From Hyphomicrobiales bacterium (GTDB lineage Bacteria; Pseudomonadota; Alphaproteobacteria; Rhizobiales; Rhizobiaceae), in the NCBI GenBank assembly GCA_900466605.1, contig UBMU01000016.1, positions 1 through 64,000 on the forward strand: a stretch of DNA of 64,000 nt, given 5' to 3'. The notes beneath the pieces were generated by a model. That model ran no database searches. It was not told where the DNA came from and saw nothing but the letters and a program-made list of their open reading frames with translations. Shown here piece by piece: positions 9,081 to 17,450 of the stretch. The position numbers and the translations under genes were made by a program. Position 1 is the first letter of the stretch. Every line of letters starts with the position of its first letter.

Positions 9081-9326
9081 TCAGGCAGCCTTGACGTGGA
9101 AGACGCAGCCAGCGGGATTGGTCTGTGTCGCCTTCAGCGTACCGTTGAAGCGGTACAAGGTCGAGCAGTAGGAGCAGACCTTCTCGTTCTCATCGCCCAT
9201 GTCGATAAAGATGTGCGGGTGATCGAACGGAGCGGAGGCGCCGGTGCACATGAACTCCTTCACGCCGACTTCGATAACGCGGTGTCCGCCGTCGTTCTGG
9301 AAGTGGGGAATGTTGTGGCCGGCCAT
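9081..9326 (-). CDS. zf-CHCC zinc-finger protein (NDUFS6-like)
   Basis: This 81-residue protein has the spacing of a zf-CHCC domain: Cys in FMCTGA, His in FDHPHIF, then CxxC in KVCSYC followed by TLYRF. The family includes the mitochondrial complex I subunit NDUFS6 and its alphaproteobacterial relatives, so a structural role in or assembly of NADH dehydrogenase is likely (inference from family). The nuo genes are not in this window. A 25-base gap separates it from the start of the downstream monooxygenase gene, so the two may be co-transcribed. Confidence 0.85.
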   Translation of the reverse strand: MAGHNIPHFQNDGGHRVIEVGVKEFMCTGASAPFDHPHIFIDMGDENEKVCSYCSTLYRFNGTLKATQTNPAGCVFHVKAA

Positions 9327-9480
9327 GTTCGTCTCCGAATGCTTTGTAATGTGCGCGGACCTTATAGTTCTTCACCGCAAATGTGTAGAGCCAAAGAGTG
9401 ACGGGGCGCACAGTTTTTGCAACTGCGAGGGTTTCAGTTCCGCGGCCCATAAAATATGGTCGTGCAAAAAGGACAGTCTG

Positions 9481-10266
9481 ATGAATTTGAATACGCCCGC
9501 CTTCTCCAGCTTCACGCATGATGGCCTGAAGCTGGCTTTTTTCGACGAAGGTGATCCGTCGGGCGCGCCGGTGCTGCTCATCCACGGATTTGCCTCAAGT
9601 GCCAATGTTAACTGGGTTCATCCGGGGTGGCTGAAGACGTTGGGCGACGCGGGCTATCGTGTCATCGCCATAGACAACCGTGGACATGGTGGCAGCGACA
9701 AGCCGCGCGACGCCGAGGCCTATCGTCCCTGGCACATGGCGAGCGATGCGGTTGCGCTCCTCGATCATCTCGGAATTCCAGAGGCCAACATCATGGGCTA
9801 TTCGATGGGGGCCCGCATTTCGGTCTTCACGGCACTCGCCCATCCCGACCGCGTCCGCTCGCTGGTACTCGGCGGCCTCGGGATCGGCATGACGGATGGC
9901 GTTGGCGATTGGGATCCGATTGCAGATGCTCTACTGGCGCCATCGCTCGATGATGTCGTCCATGACCGCGGACGGATGTTCCGTGCTTTCGCCGATCAGA
10001 CGAAGAGTGACCGCGAAGCGCTCGCGGCCTGTATCAAGGGGTCTCGCGATCTCGTCGCACGGTCCGACATGGCAAAGATCGGTGCTCCGACACTGATAGG
10101 CGTCGGAACGAAGGACGATATTGCGGGTTCAGCTCAGGAGCTTGCGGCATTGATGCCTCACGCCCAGGCGCTTGATATTCCCGATCGGGATCACATGCTG
10201 GCTGTTGGAGACCGCGTCTTCAAGAAGGCTGTGCTGGAGTTCTACGCCGAAGTCGCCGGATGGTGA
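9481..10266 (+). CDS. Alpha/beta hydrolase
   Basis: This 261-residue protein has an alpha/beta hydrolase fold. The oxyanion loop HGFASS is near residue 38, the nucleophile elbow GYSMGA near residue 104, an acid is likely in GVGTKDDIAG, and the catalytic His is in PDRDHMLAVGD near the C-terminus. The substrate is unknown; esterase or lactonase are options. The frame extends upstream to 9244, but that part overlaps the divergent zinc-finger gene and is not family-like. The ATG at 9481 has AAAGGACAG before it. Confidence 0.85.
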   Translation: MNLNTPAFSSFTHDGLKLAFFDEGDPSGAPVLLIHGFASSANVNWVHPGWLKTLGDAGYRVIAIDNRGHGGSDKPRDAEAYRPWHMASDAVALLDHLGIPEANIMGYSMGARISVFTALAHPDRVRSLVLGGLGIGMTDGVGDWDPIADALLAPSLDDVVHDRGRMFRAFADQTKSDREALAACIKGSRDLVARSDMAKIGAPTLIGVGTKDDIAGSAQELAALMPHAQALDIPDRDHMLAVGDRVFKKAVLEFYAEVAGW

Positions 10267-10339
10267 CGCGCGTTTGTTGGACGGTTCGGGATCGTGTGTA
10301 AAACGATTCGTAGCCGCCCATTTATGTTAACAGGTTTTT

Positions 10340-10353
10340 GCCTTATATAAGGC
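10340..10353. promoter_or_regulatory. Perfect 14-bp palindrome upstream of cysE
   Basis: GCCTTATATAAGGC is self-complementary and lies 30 bases before the cysE start. Its TTATATAA core could be the -10 region of a cysE promoter. A repressor or activator dyad is an alternative (inference). No matching -35 box was clear. Confidence 0.5.
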
Positions 10354-10382
10354 CGAGCCTACGGCATACGAGGAGACCTTTC

Positions 10383-11216
10383 ATGGTCGCAAAGACAGAC
10401 ATTCGCTCTCTTGAGACGGGTAGTCCTCTCAAGGTGATGGACCCGATCTGGGACAGCCTGCGCGAGGAAGCGCGCGTTGCAGCAGAGAAGGATCCGGTGC
10501 TGGCCGCGTTCCTTTACTCGACCGTTCTCAACTATCGGTCGCTTGAAGAGTGCGTGATCTATCGCATCTGCGAACGCCTTGATCACCCGGATATGCAGGC
10601 GATCCTGTTGCGACAGACCTTCGATCAGATGCTGGAGGATTGGCCAGAGTGGAGCGCGATCCTGCGCGTCGACATTCAGGCGATCTACGATCGCGACCCC
10701 GCATGCCTGCGCTTCATGGAAGCTGTGCTTTATTTCAAGGGTTTCCATGCGCTGCAGACCCATCGGCTTGCGCACTGGCTGTTCAACCACGGGCGTCGTG
10801 ATCTGGCACTTTATCTGCAGAGCCGATCGTCAAGCGTTTTCCAGACCGACATAAATCCCGCGGCGCGCATCGGCAGGGGAATTTTCCTCGATCACGCCAC
10901 CGGGCTGGTCGTCGGGGAGACCGCTGTCATTGGCGATAACGTCTCCATTCTCCACGGTGTTACGCTTGGCGGCACCGGTAAGGAAGGATCGGACCGGCAT
11001 CCGAAGATTGGCAGCGGCGTGCTGATCGGCGCCGGCGCCAAGATTCTCGGCAACATTGAGATCGGCTATTGCTCGCGCATCGCCGCAGGCTCCGTCGTCC
11101 TGAAGGCGGTGCCGCCCAAGACGACTGTTGCGGGCGTGCCGGCCAAGGTGGTCGGAGAGGCTGGGTGTTCAGAGCCGTCGCGGATAATGGATCAGGTAAT
11201 CGGCGCGGATATCTGA
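10383..11216 (+). CDS. cysE: Serine O-acetyltransferase
   Basis: CysE transfers an acetyl group from acetyl-CoA to L-serine, giving O-acetylserine for cysteine synthesis. The 277-residue protein has the N-terminal helical SATase domain (about residues 20-150) and a C-terminal left-handed beta-helix of hexapeptide repeats. Family marks include FQTDINPAARIGRGIFLDHATG, VGETAVIG, LGGTGKE and RHPKIG. The start at 10383 has AGGAG upstream (10369-10373). The C-terminal tail after VVGEAG is longer than the minimal enzyme and ends in MDQVIGADI. Confidence 0.95.
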   Translation: MVAKTDIRSLETGSPLKVMDPIWDSLREEARVAAEKDPVLAAFLYSTVLNYRSLEECVIYRICERLDHPDMQAILLRQTFDQMLEDWPEWSAILRVDIQAIYDRDPACLRFMEAVLYFKGFHALQTHRLAHWLFNHGRRDLALYLQSRSSSVFQTDINPAARIGRGIFLDHATGLVVGETAVIGDNVSILHGVTLGGTGKEGSDRHPKIGSGVLIGAGAKILGNIEIGYCSRIAAGSVVLKAVPPKTTVAGVPAKVVGEAGCSEPSRIMDQVIGADI

Positions 11217-11342
11217 GCCTTTCATCGCGTAACTCTGCGGCATATCGGCGGGGATAGCGCTCATGCGTCTGTCCCCGTGCCTTTACAGCGCCGTCTTTCC
11301 CGTGCAAAAAGCGGCCAACCGAGACCGCTCAGGAGATGCAGT

Positions 11343-11546
11343 GTGAAGCCCGAAGAAATCAAGAAGCTCGACGCCTATTTCAAGCGCACGTTCAACCCGC
11401 AGGTCATCGTCAAGGCACGTCCGCGCAAGAACGATTCCGCGGAAGTCTATCTCGGTGAAGAGTTTCTGGGTGTCGTCTATATCGATGACGAGGATGGCGA
11501 CCGCTCCTACAATTTCTCGATGGCGATCCTCGACGTCGATCTTTGA
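11343..11546 (+). CDS. DUF3126 family protein
   Basis: This 67-residue acidic/basic protein starts MKPEEIKKLDAYFKRTFN and contains DSAEVYLGEEFLGVVYIDDEDGD. It matches the small alphaproteobacterial DUF3126 family, which has no established function. Translation starts at GTG 11343, with AGGAG at 11331-11335; the ATG at 11336 is out of frame. It follows cysE after 126 bases and may share its transcript. A GC-rich hairpin follows the stop codon. Confidence 0.8.
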   Translation: MKPEEIKKLDAYFKRTFNPQVIVKARPRKNDSAEVYLGEEFLGVVYIDDEDGDRSYNFSMAILDVDL

Positions 11547-11559
11547 TATGTGACCGGCA

Positions 11560-11581
11560 GGCGGCATGCTAGCGTGCCGCC
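11560..11581. terminator. GC-rich hairpin after the DUF3126 gene
   Basis: GGCGGCA (11560-11566) pairs with TGCCGCC (11575-11581), and the loop contains a self-complementary GCTAGC. It begins 13 bases after the stop codon. There is no T-run, so it is a transcript end by position only. Confidence 0.45.
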
Positions 11582-11790
11582 CGCGCAGACCGCGTCCACG
11601 CGCGGCATGTGTTCTTAGGCGGGCCTTCAATACCCCATGCTCTCAGGCCGTAACCGCACAAACCTCCGATTGCTGCTTTCCACAAGAGCAATCTTTGGCG
11701 GAAAAATAGGGCACCTTCTCTGGACCACCTGATCGAATGCTCCATCTCCTTCACTGAGCATGTGCTCTAGCGCCAAGGAGGGATGCCGGA

Positions 11791-12204
11791 ATGGGTATTT
11801 TCGACAAGATCAAGCATGCGATTTTTGGGGAAGCCGTCGCGGCCCCGGTCACTCCCTCCGCCACATCTGCGCCAGCGCCGACTGCTGCGGCGCCAGCGGC
11901 GTCACCCGCAGCCACACCACAATCGGCAGCCTCGCCCGCCGGAACTCCGATCGATATTGTTCCCTTGTTGGATGCTGCGGTGAAGAAGAGCGGACAAAAG
12001 CTGGACTGGCGCCGTTCGATCGTCGATCTCATGAAGGCAGTTGGCATGGACGCCAGCCTTGCGGAACGCAGGGAACTCGCAGCCGAACTCGGCTTTACAG
12101 GCGATCCGCACGACACCGCCACGATGAACGTATTCCTGCACAAGGCACTCATGAAACGCCTTGCTGAGAACGGCGGAAAGGTCCCCGCTGACCTTCTCGA
12201 TTGA
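11791..12204 (+). CDS. DUF3597 domain-containing protein
   Basis: This 137-residue protein starts MGIFDKIKHAIFG, continues with an Ala/Pro-rich linker (about residues 14-52), and ends in a helical domain with DIVPLLDAAVKKSGQKLDWRRSIVDLMK and GFTGDPHDTATMN. These are features of DUF3597, found in stress-related bacterial proteins and LysM-type fusions; function is not established. There is no signal peptide. The 244-base spacer before it holds the hairpin at 11560 and nothing else recognised. Confidence 0.75.
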   Translation: MGIFDKIKHAIFGEAVAAPVTPSATSAPAPTAAAPAASPAATPQSAASPAGTPIDIVPLLDAAVKKSGQKLDWRRSIVDLMKAVGMDASLAERRELAAELGFTGDPHDTATMNVFLHKALMKRLAENGGKVPADLLD

Positions 12205-12370
12205 CGGGCCGGCGCCAGCAGCGCCGCAGCGACTTTTTTGCCAAAGCTTCTGGTTGCGGTGCTCTGATATATTTTAGCGAAATCAACTATGGAGATGTCG
12301 CGATCTCCAGTCATCGAGAATCATCATTGACGGATGCAGCTATGGGTTGTTTTGCAATGCACAACAACGC

Positions 12371-12398
12371 TTGACTATTTGTGCGTTGCAGCTAGGCT
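12371..12398 (+). promoter_or_regulatory. Predicted sigma-70 promoter of the phasin gene
   Basis: TTGACT (12371-12376) and TAGGCT (12393-12398) are spaced by 16 bases. Transcription would start near 12405, giving a leader of about 30 bases. Confidence 0.45.
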
Positions 12399-12433
12399 TT
12401 ATCAAGCTACACATGCCAAGGAGGATGACGGTC

Positions 12434-12805
12434 ATGTTGAATTTCGACGAAGTCAATCGGAAGAACAAGGAAGCTATGGACACGGTGCTGAAGAGCTACT
12501 CGGAGACTGCCAGGGGCTTTCAGGCGATTGCCGCCGAAGCCGTGGAATATTCCAAGAAGTCCTTCCAGGACACCGTTACACATTTTGAAACTCTCTCCGG
12601 AGCGCGTAGCTTTGAATCTGCTTTCGAGCTGCAGACCAACTATGTGAAAACTGCATATGAAAACTTCGTGAGCGAGGCCACCAGACTCGGCGAAATGTAT
12701 TCAGATCTCGCCAAAAGCGCTTACAAGCCATACGAAGCGCCTGTTGCTGCAGCGACCGCGAAGGCGACGAAAGCCGCTGCGGTGGTCTCGCCCGCAGCGG
12801 CGTAA
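12434..12805 (+). CDS. Phasin family protein
   Basis: This 123-residue helical protein has the phasin_2 pattern: FDEVNRKNKEAMDTVLKSYSE, then ALQ-type heptads through SFESAFELQTNYVKTAYENFVSEATRLGEMYSDLAKSAYKPYE, and an Ala/Lys-rich tail. Phasins coat polyhydroxyalkanoate granules, and a role there or on other hydrophobic surfaces is likely. The start at 12434 fits AAGGAGG at 12418-12424 (9-base spacing) better than the ATGs at 12413 and 12425. It has its own predicted promoter and a strong terminator. Confidence 0.88.
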   Translation: MLNFDEVNRKNKEAMDTVLKSYSETARGFQAIAAEAVEYSKKSFQDTVTHFETLSGARSFESAFELQTNYVKTAYENFVSEATRLGEMYSDLAKSAYKPYEAPVAAATAKATKAAAVVSPAAA

Positions 12806-12842
12806 ATATAGGCGGCAATGGCCGCACAGATCTTGAAAACCG

Positions 12843-12882
12843 AAGACCGGCTACGCATCTGCGGCCGGTCTTTTCTTTTTTT
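12843..12882 (+). terminator. Rho-independent terminator of the phasin gene
   Basis: AAGACCGGC (12843-12851) pairs with GCCGGTCTT (12864-12872), and CGCA pairs with TGCG inside. TTTTCTTTTTTTC follows. This is one of the clearest terminators in the window. Confidence 0.92.
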
Positions 12883-12892
12883 CACAATGCCC

Positions 12893-12917
12893 GCCGGTCT
12901 GCCGCCGGCAGTTTTTG
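12893..12917 (+). terminator. Possible second terminator after the phasin gene
   Basis: GCCGG (12893-12897) can pair with CCGGC (12905-12909), followed by AGTTTTTG. It lies 11 bases past the first terminator and could be a back-up. The short stem makes this uncertain. Confidence 0.4.
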
Positions 12918-13065
12918 TGTCTTACCGTCAAGACTGGCCGAATTGTGATTGCAGTGTGAAGCGAGGGGCTTAAAATCGCTCCAGGATGAACTAAGTTAGT
13001 ATTTCGAATATTCGGCGGAAGCACCCCTCCCATGCGCCGCCGGAACGATCGAGGAATGAAAGAAA

Positions 13066-13419
13066 ATGATCGCAAAGCCGATCCGGATGCAAAACGACAG
13101 CGAAAGGAACGGGGATAACGGAAATCGCGGAACCTCGGTCATCACACGCACGAAACCGAAGACCAAGAAGCCCAATCTCTACCGCGTGCTACTTTTGAAT
13201 GACGACTACACTCCCATGGAATTTGTCATTCATATCCTCGAGCGTTTTTTTCAGAAGGATCGTGAAAGTGCCACCCGCATCATGCTCCATGTCCACAATC
13301 ATGGCGTCGGTGAATGCGGAATATTTACATACGAGGTAGCGGAGACCAAGGTGAGCCAGGTGATGGACTTCGCCCGACAGCACCAGCATCCGCTGCAATG
13401 CGTCATGGAAAAGAAGTGA
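13066..13419 (+). CDS. clpS: ATP-dependent Clp protease adaptor ClpS
   Basis: ClpS delivers N-end-rule substrates to ClpAP. The 117-residue protein has a flexible N-terminal arm, then the folded core from about residue 30: [21 protein letters not shown] (substrate-pocket residues Asn, Asp, Asp, Met), [23 protein letters not shown] and a C-terminal helix. It is followed by clpA after 10 bases, the usual pair. A GAGGAATGA stretch precedes the start. Confidence 0.96.
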   Translation: MIAKPIRMQNDSERNGDNGNRGTSVITRTKPKTKKPNLYRVLLLNDDYTPMEFVIHILERFFQKDRESATRIMLHVHNHGVGECGIFTYEVAETKVSQVMDFARQHQHPLQCVMEKK

Positions 13420-13429
13420 GGATCTGAAC

Positions 13430-15931
13430 GTGCCAACATTTTCGCCTAGTCTTGAGAAGGCGCTCCATCAGGCACTGACCTTTGCCAACGAGCGGCATCA
13501 TGAGTATGCCACGCTCGAGCATCTGCTGCTCGCCCTGATCGACGATGCTGATGCAGCCGCCGTTATGGGGGCCTGCAACGTCGACCTCGACGCGTTGCGC
13601 AAAACGCTTGTTGAATATGTCGATAACGAACTTTCCAATTTGGTCACCGGTTATGACGAGGACTCCAAGCCGACTTCCGGCTTCCAGCGCGTCATCCAGC
13701 GGGCGGTGATCCATGTGCAGTCGTCCGGCCGCGAAGAGGTGACGGGCGCAAATGTGCTCGTTGCAATCTTCGCCGAGCGTGAGAGCCATGCTGCCTATTT
13801 CCTGCAGGAGCAGGAAATGACCCGTTACGATGCCGTCAACTACATCTCCCACGGGATCGGCAAGCGTCCAGGCGCATCCGAATCGCGTCCGCCTCGCGGC
13901 GCCGATGAGGGCGAACCCGAGAGCAAGCCGACTTCGCGTGGCAGCGGTGAGCAGGAGGAGGGTGGTCCAAAGAAGCAACAGGACGCTCTGAAGGCCTACT
14001 GCGTGAATCTGAACGAGAAGGCCAAGGGCGGCAAGATCGATCCACTGATCGGCCGTCAGGCCGAGGTCAACCGCACCATCCAGGTCCTGTGCCGCCGTTC
14101 GAAGAATAACCCGCTCTACGTCGGTGATCCCGGCGTCGGCAAGACAGCGATTGCCGAGGGACTTGCCAAGCGTATCGTTGAAGGCAAGGTGCCGGAAGCG
14201 CTGGCCGATGCCACCATCTTCTCGCTGGATATGGGTACCCTGCTTGCTGGAACCCGCTATCGCGGCGATTTCGAAGAACGCTTGAAGCAGGTCGTCAAGG
14301 AACTGGAAGAATATCCGGGCGCTGTCCTGTTCATCGACGAGATCCATACTGTCATCGGTGCGGGTGCGACCTCGGGCGGAGCAATGGATGCATCCAACCT
14401 ATTGAAGCCGGCTCTGTCCTCTGGCGCGATCCGCTGCATCGGTTCGACAACCTATAAGGAATACCGCCAGTTCTTCGAAAAGGACCGCGCCCTGGTTCGC
14501 CGCTTCCAGAAGATCGACGTCAACGAACCGTCGATCGATGATGCGATCGAGATCATGAAGGGCCTGAAGCCCTACTTCGAAGAGTATCATCACCTGCGTT
14601 ATTCGAACGAAGCGATCAAGACCGCTGTCGAGCTTTCCGCCCGCTACATTTCGGACCGCAAGCTGCCCGACAAGGCGATCGACGTCATCGATGAGACCGG
14701 TGCTGCCCAGATGCTGCTGCCGCCGTCCAAGCGCCGCAAGCTGATCACCGAGAGGGAGATTGAAGCAACGGTCGCGACGATGGCGCGTATCCCACCGAAA
14801 ACGGTGTCGAAGGACGATGAAGCTGTTCTTGCCAATCTGGAGCAGGAATTGCGCTCGGTCGTCTACGGACAGGACAACGCGATCGAAGCGCTATCGACCT
14901 CGATCAAGCTTGCCCGCGCCGGCCTTCGCGAGCCGAACAAGCCGATCGGCTCCTATGTCTTCTCCGGCCCGACCGGCGTCGGCAAGACCGAGGTTGCAAA
15001 GCAGTTGGCGTCGTCGCTCGGCGTTGAACTCCTGCGGTTCGATATGTCGGAGTACATGGAGCGTCACACTGTATCGCGCCTGCTCGGTGCACCTCCCGGC
15101 TATGTCGGCTTCGACCAGGGCGGTCTCCTGACCGATGGTGTTGACCAGCACCCGCACTGCGTGGTGTTGCTCGACGAGATCGAGAAGGCGCATCCTGACA
15201 TCTACAACATTCTGTTGCAGGTGATGGATCATGGCGCGCTGACCGACCACAACGGCAAGAAGATCGACTTCCGCAACGTCATCCTGATCATGACGACCAA
15301 CGCGGGCGCATCGGAAATGGCCAAGGCCGCTATCGGCTTCGGTTCGTCCAAACGGACGGGCGAAGACGAGGAGGCGTTGACCCGTCTGTTCACGCCGGAG
15401 TTCCGCAACCGTCTCGACGCAATCATCCCGTTCGCCGCACTCCCGACGGAAGTGATCCACAAGGTCGTGCAGAAGTTCATCATGCAGCTGGAGGCGCAAC
15501 TTTCCGAGCGGAACGTCACCTTCAACCTGCAAGAGGACGCAATCGCATGGCTGGCTGAAAAAGGTTACGACGACAAGATGGGCGCCCGCCCGCTTGCCCG
15601 CGTCATCCAGGACGTTATCAAGAAGCCGCTCGCCAACGAAATCCTGTTCGGCAAGCTGCGGAAGGGCGGTGTCGTCAATGTCACGGTTGGTCCGAAGGAG
15701 GATGGCAAGCCCGGCATCGTTCTCGAAGCCGTGTCCGACAGCGCGCCCATCAAGCCGAAGCCGGAAGCCGAAGTCGTCCACCCAGACGCGGATGATGAGG
15801 ATGATGGCGAGCTGAAGACGAAGGCCCGCCCGAAAAAGGCAACTGCCAAGAAAGCAAAGGCTGTTGCCGAACCGGAAGCAAAGAGCCCGCCCAAGAAGGG
15901 AAGTGCGGTTCCAAGGGTGCCCAAGAAGTAA
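13430..15931 (+). CDS. clpA: ATP-dependent Clp protease ATP-binding subunit ClpA
   Basis: ClpA is the AAA+ unfoldase that feeds ClpP. The 833-residue protein has two Clp N-repeats (residues 1-145) and two AAA+ modules, with Walker A GDPGVGKT near residue 233 and GPTGVGKT near 513. The ClpP-contact IGF loop is present (AIGFGSSKR, near residue 638). It is about 75 residues longer than the E. coli protein because of a charged linker (about residues 147-185) and a Lys/Ala/Pro-rich tail (from about residue 765, ending SAVPRVPKK). The start codon is GTG at 13430, with GAGGATC upstream. A terminator follows. Confidence 0.96.
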   Translation: MPTFSPSLEKALHQALTFANERHHEYATLEHLLLALIDDADAAAVMGACNVDLDALRKTLVEYVDNELSNLVTGYDEDSKPTSGFQRVIQRAVIHVQSSGREEVTGANVLVAIFAERESHAAYFLQEQEMTRYDAVNYISHGIGKRPGASESRPPRGADEGEPESKPTSRGSGEQEEGGPKKQQDALKAYCVNLNEKAKGGKIDPLIGRQAEVNRTIQVLCRRSKNNPLYVGDPGVGKTAIAEGLAKRIVEGKVPEALADATIFSLDMGTLLAGTRYRGDFEERLKQVVKELEEYPGAVLFIDEIHTVIGAGATSGGAMDASNLLKPALSSGAIRCIGSTTYKEYRQFFEKDRALVRRFQKIDVNEPSIDDAIEIMKGLKPYFEEYHHLRYSNEAIKTAVELSARYISDRKLPDKAIDVIDETGAAQMLLPPSKRRKLITEREIEATVATMARIPPKTVSKDDEAVLANLEQELRSVVYGQDNAIEALSTSIKLARAGLREPNKPIGSYVFSGPTGVGKTEVAKQLASSLGVELLRFDMSEYMERHTVSRLLGAPPGYVGFDQGGLLTDGVDQHPHCVVLLDEIEKAHPDIYNILLQVMDHGALTDHNGKKIDFRNVILIMTTNAGASEMAKAAIGFGSSKRTGEDEEALTRLFTPEFRNRLDAIIPFAALPTEVIHKVVQKFIMQLEAQLSERNVTFNLQEDAIAWLAEKGYDDKMGARPLARVIQDVIKKPLANEILFGKLRKGGVVNVTVGPKEDGKPGIVLEAVSDSAPIKPKPEAEVVHPDADDEDDGELKTKARPKKATAKKAKAVAEPEAKSPPKKGSAVPRVPKK

Positions 15932-15940
15932 AGTAAACAA

Positions 15941-15970
15941 AAAGGCGGTCGCAGGGCCGCCTTTTCTTTT
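15941..15970 (+). terminator. Rho-independent terminator of clpSA
   Basis: AAAGGCGG (15941-15948) pairs with CCGCCTTT (15957-15964), followed by TCTTTT. It begins 9 bases after the clpA stop codon. Confidence 0.9.
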
Positions 15971-16042
15971 GCGCTACAGACCACGACTTAGCCGATTCTT
16001 AAGTGCGCCGGCTTTATATCAGCTCCAGCAAGGAGCCTCGCA

Positions 16043-16975
16043 ATGGCGTTTCTGCCGGCCGAACGTTTTATCATTTTGATCATCGCGACCCTGGCACTGC
16101 TGGACGCCGGCCTGTTGCTGTTGAAGGGCGTCGACATCGACGCTGTCGGATATGCGGGCCTCATCGCTTGCGGGGCATTCTTGCTTGCACTTGGCCAATT
16201 TTATCGGCGTGTCCGTCACAATGACCGGATCGCCGCAACGGCGACCGCTGCCGGTCTCTTCGCGCTCTTCACGATTGCCGGATCGATCTTCAACTATCTG
16301 CTGCTGCCGTCGTATTTCTCGCAGATTGACGGCACACTGATGCAGTTCGACGGGATGCTGGGCTATTCCTGGCCGGATATCGTCGGATGGGTTGCGTGCT
16401 ACCCGACGGTCGGCGTCGCCTTGCACGTAGTCTACACGAGTTCACTGATACAGCTGTTGGTCGTGATCCTGATACTTGGCTTCTCGGGAAGGATTGCCAG
16501 ACTGCAGCACTTTCTGCTTACGGGTGTTATCGGTGCGCTGCTGGCAATCACTTTCTGGTTTTTCTTCCCCTCGATCGGTCCCTCTGCCTTCTATGGGCTG
16601 CCCGCGCAGGTTCTGAAGGCAATGCCACTGGCCGTTAGTCCCGCCTATGGCGCAGAACTCTCGCGCGCGCTGAGCGAAGGAAGCACCTATCTGACCCCAA
16701 ACAATGCTCTCGGCCTGATCGCTTTTCCGTCCTTCCACATGGTCATGGCCTGCATGTCCGTCTGCTTCCTGACGCGAATCCGGTTTGTCTTCATTGCTGC
16801 TGCTGTGCTGAATACCTTAATGATGCCCGCAATTCTTGTGCATGGGGGGCATCACTTGGTCGACCTAATAGGCGGCGGCGTAGCGTTTGCAATCGCATAT
16901 GCACTGGCGGGGTCACTGCTCGAGAAAGCAACACAGCCGCGTGCAAAAAACGTGAGAACACGGCGGGCCGACTAA
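16043..16975 (+). CDS. Membrane PAP2 family phosphatase
   Basis: This 310-residue protein has at least seven hydrophobic segments. The phosphatase motifs are partly visible: FPSFHMVMA (PSxH block) near residue 231 and HGGHHLVDLIGG near residue 273, which supplies the second catalytic His and Asp. The first KxxxxxxRP motif is not clear. This layout resembles PAP2_3 lipid phosphatases and inositol phosphorylceramide synthase-like proteins, so it probably acts on a lipid phosphate at the inner membrane. Substrate is unknown. It overlaps the convergent HIT gene by 4 bases. Confidence 0.78.
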   Translation: MAFLPAERFIILIIATLALLDAGLLLLKGVDIDAVGYAGLIACGAFLLALGQFYRRVRHNDRIAATATAAGLFALFTIAGSIFNYLLLPSYFSQIDGTLMQFDGMLGYSWPDIVGWVACYPTVGVALHVVYTSSLIQLLVVILILGFSGRIARLQHFLLTGVIGALLAITFWFFFPSIGPSAFYGLPAQVLKAMPLAVSPAYGAELSRALSEGSTYLTPNNALGLIAFPSFHMVMACMSVCFLTRIRFVFIAAAVLNTLMMPAILVHGGHHLVDLIGGGVAFAIAYALAGSLLEKATQPRAKNVRTRRAD

Positions 16976-17397
16976 AGCTCCGCCTTGATCTTCTCCGCGT
17001 TGGCCGCGAGAACCGCGTTGTCTTCCATCTGGCCGGAATGCGGACGCAGCGCGGTGCCTTCGTAGCGCGGTATTACATGGAAGTGCAGGTGGAAAACGGT
17101 CTGGCCGGCGGCGGGCTCGTTGAACTGGCAGACGAAGACGCCGTCGGCGTCAAAGGCTTCCTTCACCGCATTGGCGATCTTCTGGACGACCGGGATCGTC
17201 CTGGCGAGAACTGCCGGGTCCGCGTCGAGCAAGTTGCGCGACGGCGCTTTGGGAACGACGAGCACATGCCCCGGCGCCTGCGGCATCACGTCCATAAAGG
17301 CGACGGTGTCGTTGTCTTCGTAAATGCGGTGCGAGGGAATTTCTCCGCGCAGGATCTTGGCGAAGATATTGCTGCTGTCGTAGGCGGCGCTGGTCAT
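16972..17397 (-). CDS. HIT family protein (nucleotide hydrolase/transferase)
   Basis: This 141-residue HIT protein carries the histidine triad HLHFHVIPRY (residues about 108-117), with the catalytic central His. The N-terminal NIFAKILRGEIPSHRIYEDNDTVAFMDV is typical of the HINT branch, which hydrolyses AMP-linked substrates. GAGGAG precedes the start. The exact substrate is not known. Its 3' end overlaps the PAP2 gene on the other strand. Confidence 0.92.
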   Translation of the reverse strand: MTSAAYDSSNIFAKILRGEIPSHRIYEDNDTVAFMDVMPQAPGHVLVVPKAPSRNLLDADPAVLARTIPVVQKIANAVKEAFDADGVFVCQFNEPAAGQTVFHLHFHVIPRYEGTALRPHSGQMEDNAVLAANAEKIKAEL

Positions 17398-17450
17398 CCG
17401 AAATCTCCTCGTTGCTGCTGTGATCGCCTAGCGCGATAGGGGCGAGAACG

